A DNA stretch of 64,000 nt from Hippophae tibetana (Eukaryota > Streptophyta > Magnoliopsida > Rosales > Elaeagnaceae). Under the pieces are notes generated by a model. That model was not told the origin of the DNA, ran no database searches, and saw only the letters and a program-made list of their open reading frames with translations. Positions 56,801 to 64,000 of the stretch are shown in pieces; positions within the stretch are counted from its first letter, which is position 1, and each line of letters begins with the position of its first letter. The stretch is taken from NCBI GenBank assembly GCA_037013495.1, contig JAZDXN010000013.1, forward strand, positions 744,001 to 808,000, in the 5' to 3' direction. A program made the translations under genes and the position numbers.

Positions 56801-58506
56801 TTGTTTACACTGAATATTATTAAAAATGTTTAAAACAAATAAATAAAACATAATGTTTATCTTTGTATGAAATAATTAAATAAAATCACATATAAGTAAA
56901 AACTATAAATATATATATTACATTTAACTAAATAATCATTTACCAATTGAGCGTGAAATAAAACAAATATTTAAAGACAATAGGATAAACAATCGTACTG
57001 TCGATACCGTAGATGTGATGGTGCAATATCTGATGAAATTATGAAAATATTTTTTAAACTTATACCAAGCAACTTATGCATATTTAATTTTTATCATCTA
57101 CTTAATATTTTACCTATTTTATTAATATTTATTAGATATCTTATCTTTATAATTAGGACGACGTTAAGTAATTCTCAAACCATAAATAAAGATTACAAAA
57201 TTTCATAACTTAGATCCCTACAAAACACTTATTATATATATATATATAAGTTAATGTAACTGAAAATCATTGTTTTTGCCAACTTTTTTGGCGGAAAATA
57301 AATTATTTTGAAGTAATTTAACTAACCAAAATGTCTTATTTTGTTTTGTACAAATGAAATATGATATAATAATCTCATTTAAATTAAATAACATGTACTA
57401 GTTTATACTAAATATTATTAAAAATGTTGAAAACAAATAAATAAACCATAAAGTGTTTCCTATGTATGAAATAAATGAATAAAATCACACTCTTAATTGG
57501 TAAATAATTATTTCATTCAATCTAATAATATATTTTAATATAACTCATAATCATTGTTTTTGCCAACTAATTAGAGGCAAAATAAATTATTTTAATGTAA
57601 TTTAACAAACCAAATGTGTTATTTTTTTTTATAAAAATGAAATATAATATAAAAAAACTAACACATACTAGTTTATACTAAATATTATTAAAAATGTTTA
57701 AAACAAATAAAGAAAACATAATGTCTTTCTTTGTATGAAATAATTAAATAAAATCACATATATGTAAAAAGTATAAATATATAAATTAGATTTAACTAAA
57801 TAATCATTTACCAATTCAGGGTGAAATAAAACAAAGATTTAAAGACAAGAGGATAAACAATCGTAGTGTCGATACCGTAGACGTTATGGTGCAATATGTA
57901 ATGAAATTATGAAAATAATTTTTAAACTTATACCAAGCAACTTATGAATATTTAATTTTTACCATATACTAAATATTTCACGTATTTTTTTAATATTTAT
58001 TAGATATCTTAACTTTATAATTAGGACGACATCAAATAATTCTCAAACCATAAATAAAGATTACAAAATTTCATAAGGTAGATCCCTAGAAAATACTTAT
58101 TAAATATATATATATATATAAGCTAATATAACTCAAAATCATGGTTTTTGCCAAATTTTTCAACACAAAATAAATTATTTTGAATTAATTTAACTAACCA
58201 AATGTCTTATTTTGTTTTGTACAAATGAAATATGATATAATAATCTCATTTAAATAAAATAACACGTAGTAGTTTATAACAAATATTATTAAAAATGTTA
58301 AAAACAAATAAATAAACCATAAAGTGTTTCCTATGTATGAAATAACTGAATAAAATCACACTCTCAATTGGTAAATAATTATTTCATTCAATCTAATAAT
58401 ATATTTTAATATAACTCAGAATCATTGTTTTTTCCAACTAATTGGAGACAAAATAAATTATTTTAATGTAATTTAACAAACCAAATGTGTTATTTGTTTT
58501 TATAAA
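53295..58506 (+). repeat. Units 62-67, interleaved diverged types
   Basis: Units 62 and 65 share attacaacaaat and aacataatatttt. Units 63 and 66 share ctaatacatacttg and attgagcg. Units 64 and 67 share aataaagaaaac, catatatgtaaaa and tataaatatataaatt, so units 62-64 and 65-67 form a three-monomer register with offsets near 2,607-2,613 bases. Similarity between the copies is lower than in the left part of the window. Confidence 0.72.
56035..56052. repeat. Second AT tract expanded, (TA)9, unit 65
   Basis: Same slot and same loss of the interruption as in unit 56. Unit 55 (47345-47358) and unit 62 show shorter forms. Confidence 0.85.
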
Positions 58507-61118
58507 AATGAAATATAATATAAAAAAACTAACACTACTAGTTTATACTAAATATTATTAAAAATGTTTAAAACAAATAAATAAAACATAATGCCTTTCT
58601 TTGTATGAAATAATTAAATAAAATCACATATAAGTAAAAAGTATAAATATATATATATTAGATTTAATTAAATAATCACTTACCAATTAAGGGTGAAATA
58701 AAACAAAGATTTAAAGACAATAGGATAAACAATCGTAGTGTCGATACCGTATACGTGATGGTGCAATATGTAATGAAATTATGAAAATAATTTTTAAACT
58801 TATACCAAGTAACGTATGCATATTTAATTTTTACCATCTACTAAATATTTCACGTATTTTATTAATATTTATTAGATATCTTAACTTTATAATTAGGACG
58901 ACATCAAATAATTCTCAAACTATAAATAAGGATTACAAAATTTCATAAGGTAGATCCCTAGAAAATACTTACTAAATATATATATATATATAAGCTAATA
59001 TAACTCAAAATCATTGTTTTTGCCAACTTTTTCAGCGCAAAATAAATTATTTTGAAGTAATTTAACTAACCAAATGTCTTATTTTGTTTTGTACAAATGA
59101 AATATGATATAATAATCTTATTTAAATAAAATAACACGTAGTAGTTTATAACAAATATTATTAAAAATGTTAAAAACAAATAAATAAACCATAAAGTGTT
59201 TCCTATGTATGAAATAAATGAATAAAATCACACTCTCAATTGGTAAATAATTATTTCATTCAATCTAATAATATATTTTAATATAACTCAGAATCATTGT
59301 TTTTTCCAACTAATTGGAGACAAAATAAATTATTTTAATGTAATTTAACAAACCAAATGTGTATTTGTTTTTATAAAAATGAAATATAATATAAAAAAAC
59401 TAACACTACTAGTTTATACTAAATATTATTAAAAATGTTTAAAACAAATAAATAAAACATAATGCCTTTCTTTGTATGAAATAATTAAATAAAATCACAT
59501 ATAAGTAAAAAGTATAAATATATATATATTAGATTTAATTAAATAATCACTTACCAATTAAGGGTGAAATAAAACAAAGATTTAAAGACAAGAGGATAAA
59601 CAATCGTAGTGTCGATACCGTATACGTGATGGTGCAATATGTAATGAAATTATGAAAATAATTTTTAAACTTATACCAAGTAACGTATGCATATTTAATT
59701 TTTACCATCTACTAAATATTTCACGTATTTTATTAATATTTATTAGATATCTTAACTTTATAATTAGGACGACATCAAATAATTCTTATACTATAAATAA
59801 GGATTACAAAATTTCATAAGGTAGATCCCTAGAAAATACTTACTAAATATATATATATATATAAGCTAATATAACTCAAAATCATTGTTTTTGCCAACTT
59901 TTTCAGCGCAAAATAAATTATTTTGAAGTAATTTAACTAACCAAATGTCTTATTTTGTTTTGTACAAATGAAATATGATATAATAATCTTATTTAAATAA
60001 AATAACACGTAGTAGTTTATAACAAATATTATTAAAAATGTTAAAAACAAATAAATAAACCATAAAGTGTTTCCTATGTATGAAATAAATGAATAAAATC
60101 ACACTCTCAATTGGTAAATAATTATTTCATTTAATCTAATAATATATTTTAATATAACTCAGAATCATTGTTTTTTCCAACTAATTGGAGACAAAATAAA
60201 TTATTTTAATGTAATTTAACAAACCAAATGTGTTATTTGTTTTTATAAAAATGAAATATAATATAAAAAAACTAACACTACTAGTTTATACTAAATATTA
60301 TTAAAAATGTTTAAAACAAATAAATAAAACATAATGCCTTTCTTTGTATGAAATAATTAAATAAAATCACATATAAGTAAAAAGTATAAATATATATATA
60401 TTAGATTTAATTAAATAATCACTTACCAATTAAGGGTGAAATAAAACAAAGATTTAAAGACAAGAGTATCACAATCGTAGTGTCGATACCGTGTACGTAA
60501 TGGTGCAATATTTAATGAAATTATGAAAATAATTTTTAAACTTATACCAAGCAACTTATGCATATTTAATTTTTACCATCTACTAAATATTTCACGTATT
60601 TTATTAATATTTATTAGATATCTTAACTTTATAATTAGAACGACATTAAATAATTCTCAAACGATAAATAAGGATTAAAAAATTTCATAACGTAGATCCC
60701 TAGAAAATACTTATTAAATATATATATATATAAGCTAATATAACTCAAAATCATTGTTTTTGCCAACTTTTTCAGCGCAAAATAAATTATTTTGAAGTAA
60801 TTTAACTAACCAAATGTCTTATTTTGTTTTGTACAAATGAAATATGATATAATAATCTCATTTAAATAAAATAACACGTACTAGTTTAGAGTAAATATTA
60901 TTAAAAATGTTAAAAACAAATAAATAAACCATAAAGTGTTTCCTATGTATGAAATAACTTAATAAAATCACACTCTCAATCGGTAAATAATTATTTCATT
61001 TAATCTAATAATATATTTTAATATAATTCAGAATCATTGTTTTTGCCAACTAAATGGAGGCAAAATAAATTATTTTAATGTAATTTAACAAACTAAATGT
61101 CTTATTTGTTTTTATAAA
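58507..61118 (+). repeat. Units 68-70, triplicated single monomer (~871-base offset)
   Basis: All three have ctaacactactag, with two bases fewer than usual, plus aatgcctttc, aatatatatatattag, aatcacttacc and aattaaggg. Units 68 and 69 also share ccgtatacgtgatgg and agtaacgtatgc. Unit 70 changes after its start (agagtatcac, ccgtgtacg) and ends in another type. Small differences are aataggat against gaggat and a lost T in atgtgtatttg at about 59,360. Confidence 0.83.
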
Positions 61119-62861
61119 AATGAAATATAATATAAAAAAACTAACACATACTAGTTTATACTAAATATTATTAAAAAAATTTAAAACAAATAAATAAAAC
61201 ATAATTTTTCTTCGTATAAAATAATTAAATAAAATCACATATAAGTAAAAACTATATATATATATATATTATATTTAACTAAATAATTATTTACCAATTG
61301 AGGGTGAAATAAAACAAAGATTTAAATACAATAGGATAAACAATCGTACTGTCGATGTCGTAGATGTGATGGTGCAATATGTAATGAAATTATGAAAATA
61401 ATTTTTAAACTTATACCAAGCAACTTATGCATATTTAAATTTTATAATCTACTTAACATTTTACGTATTTTATTAATATTTATTAGATATCTTATCATTA
61501 TAATTAGGACGACACTAAATAATTCTCAAACCATAAATAAAGATTACAAAATGTCATAACTTAGATCCCTACAAAACACTTATTATATATATATATATAA
61601 GTTAATGTAACTGAAAATCATTGTTTTTGGCAACTTTTTTGGGGCAAAATAAATTATTTTGAAGTAATTTAACTAAGCAAATGTCTTATTTTGTTTTGTA
61701 AAAATGAAATATGATATAATAATCTCATTTAAATTAAATAACACGTACTAGTTTATACTAAATATTATTAAAAATGTTAAAAACAAATAAATAAAACATA
61801 AAGTTTTTCCTTTGTATAAAATAATTAAATAAAATCACAACCTCAATTGTTAAATAATTATTTCATTCAATCTAATAATATATGTTAATATAACTCAGAA
61901 TCATTGTTTTTGCCAACTACTTGGAGGCAAAATAAATTATTTTAATGTAATTTAACAAACCAAATGGCTTATTTGTTTTTATAAAAATGAAATATAATAT
62001 AAAAACACTAACACATACTAGTTTATACTAAATATTATTAAAAACGTTTAAAGAAAATAAATAAAACATAATGTTTTGCTTTATATGAAATAATAAAATA
62101 AAATCTCATATAAGTAAAAACTATAAATATATATATTATATTTAATTAAATAATCATTTACCAATTGAGGGTGAAGTAAAACAAAGATTTAAATACAAGA
62201 GGATAAACAATCGTAGTGCCGATACCGTAGACGTGATGGTGCAATATGTAATGAAATTATGAAAATAATTTTTAAACTTATACCAAGCAACTTATGAATA
62301 TTTAATTTTTACCATATACTAAATATTTCACGTATTTTGTTAATATTTATTAGATATCTTAACTTTATAATTAGGACGACATCAAATAATTCTCAAACCA
62401 TAAATAAGGATTACAAAATTTCATAAGGTAGATCCCTAGAAAATACTTATTAAATATATATATATATATATATAATCTAATATAACTCAAAATCATTGCT
62501 TTTGCCAACTTTTTCAGTGCAAAATAAATTATTTTGAATTAATTTAACTAACCAAATGTCTTATTTTGTTTTGTACAAATAAAATATGATAAAAATATTC
62601 TTATTTAAATAAAATAAGACGTACTAGTTTATAGTAAATATTATTAAAAATGTTAAAAACAAATAAATAAACCATAAAGTGTTTCCTATGTAAGAAATAA
62701 CTGAATAAAATCACACTCTTAATTGGTAAATAATTATTTCATTCAATCTAATAATATATTTTAATATAACTCAGAATCATTGTTTTTGCCAACTACTTGG
62801 TGGCAAAATAAATTATTTTAATGTAATTTAACAAACAAAATGTCTTATTTGTTTTTATAAA
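61119..62861 (+). repeat. Units 71-72, diverged units
   Basis: Unit 71 has aaaaaaatttaaaac, ttcgtataaaat, an expanded second AT tract, gatgtcgtagatg and ttgtttttggcaac. Unit 72 has aaaacgtttaaag, aaatctcat and gtagtgccgatacc. No close partner for either was found in the window. Confidence 0.65.
61253..61268. repeat. Second AT tract expanded, (TA)8, unit 71
   Basis: Same slot in a unit of the same right-hand family, eight uninterrupted TA pairs. Confidence 0.85.
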
Positions 62862-63660
62862 AATGAAATATAATATAAAAAAACTAACACATACTAGTTT
62901 ATACTAAATATTATTAAAAATGATTAAAACTATAAATATATATATTAGATTTAACTAAATAATCATTTACCAATTGAGGGTGAAATAAAACAAAGATTTA
63001 AAGACAAGAGGATAAACAATCGTAGTGTCGATACCGTAAACGTGATAGTGCAATATGTAATGAAATTATGAAAATAATTTTTAAACTTATACCAAGTAAC
63101 TTATGCATATTTAATTTTTATCATCTACTTAATATTTTACGTATTTTATTAATATTTATTAGATATCTTATCTTTATAATTAGGACGACGTTAAATAATT
63201 CTCAAACCATAAATAAGGATTACAAAATTTCATAACTTAGATCCCTACAAAACACTTATTATATATATATATATAAGGTAATATAACTGAAAATCATTAT
63301 TTTTGCCAACTTTTTCAGCGCAAAATAAATTATTTCGAATAATTTAACTAAGGAAATGTCTTATTTTGTTTTGCAAAAATGAAATATGATATAATAATCT
63401 CATTTAAATTAAATAACACGTACTAGTTTATACTAAATATTATTAAAAATGTTACAAACAAATAAATAAAATATAAAGTTTTTCCTTTGTATAAAATAAT
63501 TAAATAAAATCAAAACCTCAATTGGTAAATAATTATTTCATTTAATCTAATAATATATGTTAATATAACTCAGAAACATTGTTTTTGCCAACTACTTGGA
63601 GGCAAAATAAATTATTTTAATGTAATTTAACTAACCAAATGTCTTATTTGTTTTTATAAA
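62862..63660 (+). repeat. Unit 73, shortened monomer (799 bases)
   Basis: It lacks about 67 bases at 62930/62931. Other units run from attaaaac through the aataaataaa block to gtaaaaactataaat; here attaaaac is joined directly to tataaat. The removed piece is bounded by the short direct repeat aaaac, which suggests slippage or end joining at microhomology. The rest of the unit is regular. Confidence 0.88.
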
Positions 63661-64000
63661 AATGAAATATAATATAAAAAAACTAACACATACTAGTTTA
63701 TACTAAATATTATCAAAAATGTTTAAAACAAATAAATAAAACATAATTTTTTTCTTTGTATGAAATAATTAAATAAAATCACATATAAGTAAAAACTATA
63801 AATATATATATTAGATTTAACTAAATAATCATTTACAAATTGAGGGTGAAATAAAACAAAGATTTATGGACAAGAGGATAAACAATCGTAGTGTCGATAC
63901 CGTAGACGTGATGGTGCAATATGTAATGAAATTATGAAAGTAATTTTTAAACTTATACCAAGTAACTTATGCATATTTAATTTTTATCATCTACTTAATA
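63661..64000 (+). repeat. Partial unit 74 at the window edge
   Basis: The first 340 bases of a monomer, cut by the window end within the catctacttaata block. It has atttatggacaag where other units have atttaaagacaag. Confidence 0.85.

Larger units (their letters stand above)
1..64000 (+). repeat. Satellite DNA array, ~870-base monomer, 74 units
   Basis: Every part of the window belongs to one head-to-tail tandem repeat. Phasing on the anchor aatgaaatat gives unit starts at 1, 868, 1742, 2640, 3509, 4376, 5243, 6119, 6988, 7855, 8722, 9599, 10493, 11374, 12271, 13148, 14043, 14921, 15787, 16658, 17527, 18415, 19282, 20155, 21026, 21905, 22772, 23641, 24515, 25385, 26254, 27133, 28000, 28869, 29741, 30609, 31485, 32381, 33251, 34117, 34998, 35866, 36745, 37613, 38492, 39363, 40241, 41109, 41978, 42857, 43725, 44593, 45475, 46344, 47210, 48074, 48942, 49824, 50692, 51557, 52428, 53295, 54158, 55023, 55902, 56768, 57636, 58507, 59378, 60250, 61119, 61986, 62862 and 63661. 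These are units 1 to 74 in the other entries. Unit lengths run from 863 to 898, with one exception of 799. The strand label is arbitrary. No reading frame of coding character crosses any unit, and no unrelated insertion was found. Confidence 0.98.

Noticed and set aside
1-64000. CRISPR-like regular repetition
   Set aside because: The repeats are contiguous ~870-base units with no unique spacers, far larger than CRISPR repeats, and there is no cas gene.
1-64000. LTR element or other retroelement remains as the source of the repeat
   Set aside because: No terminal repeat pair, primer-binding site, polypurine tract or coding trace is visible in the monomer. Derivation from a non-coding part of an element cannot be excluded by eye, but nothing supports it.
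1-64000. Mitochondrial or plastid DNA, or an AT-rich bacterial genome
   Set aside because: There is no gene, tRNA or rRNA in 64 kb, and the multi-level tandem repetition is typical of eukaryotic nuclear satellite DNA.
1-64000. Promoters, terminators and poly-A signals
   Set aside because: TATA-like and aataaa strings are everywhere because of base composition. None is placed relative to a transcript, so none can be supported. Satellite transcription is possible but not visible.
1-64000. Nucleosome phasing because 867 is close to five times 173
   Set aside because: The arithmetic is suggestive, but no independent signal such as a consistent ~173-base internal period was seen.

Overview
The whole 64 kb window is one uninterrupted satellite DNA array. 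About 73 complete head-to-tail monomers plus a 340-base partial one can be phased by eye on a recurring anchor. All point the same way. The most common lengths are 867-869 bases, and the mean over the 73 complete units is about 872. Composition is roughly four fifths A+T. I see no protein gene, tRNA, rRNA, transposon, telomere repeat or unique-sequence island. Both window edges cut the array, so it continues on both sides. Such an array indicates a eukaryotic nuclear chromosome in constitutive heterochromatin (centromeric, pericentromeric or subtelomeric). The sequence alone does not fix the species. Long AT-rich satellites in this size class are known from plant centromeres, including pea relatives, but that link is a guess.

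Each monomer is composite. A short subunit of about 283 bases and a long subunit of about 584 bases begin and end with related sequence, and both carry the 19-base motif atcattgtttttgccaact. The long subunit differs in two ways. A segment of about 40-55 bases present in the short subunit appears inverted at the matching place, and about 300 further bases follow it. Those extra bases include a small CpG-rich box (the only GC-richer stretch) and a (TA)n tract whose length explains most of the monomer length variation.

The array has several layers of higher-order repeat. 1-8.6 kb: a four-monomer unit (3,479 bases), present in an older five-monomer form (4,375 bases) and a shortened form, nearly identical between copies. 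8.7-14.9 kb: a two-monomer unit of about 1.77 kb in which one member has a greatly lengthened TA tract. 15-34 kb: overlapping block copies with offsets of 8,727, 5,228, 3,490, 1,740 and 13,962 bases. 35-44.6 kb: two-monomer units (1,747 bases) passing into a three-monomer unit (2,616 bases). 44.6-64 kb: a more diverged family with a seven-monomer offset (about 6,083 bases), local single-monomer duplications, a triplicate at 58.5-61.1 kb, and one monomer with a 67-base deletion.

Nothing here works together in the sense of a pathway. The biology is that of an array evolving by unequal exchange, conversion and microsatellite slippage, possibly serving as a chromatin or centromere platform. All offsets were found by reading, not by alignment software, so boundaries described as approximate carry an uncertainty of tens to about a hundred bases.
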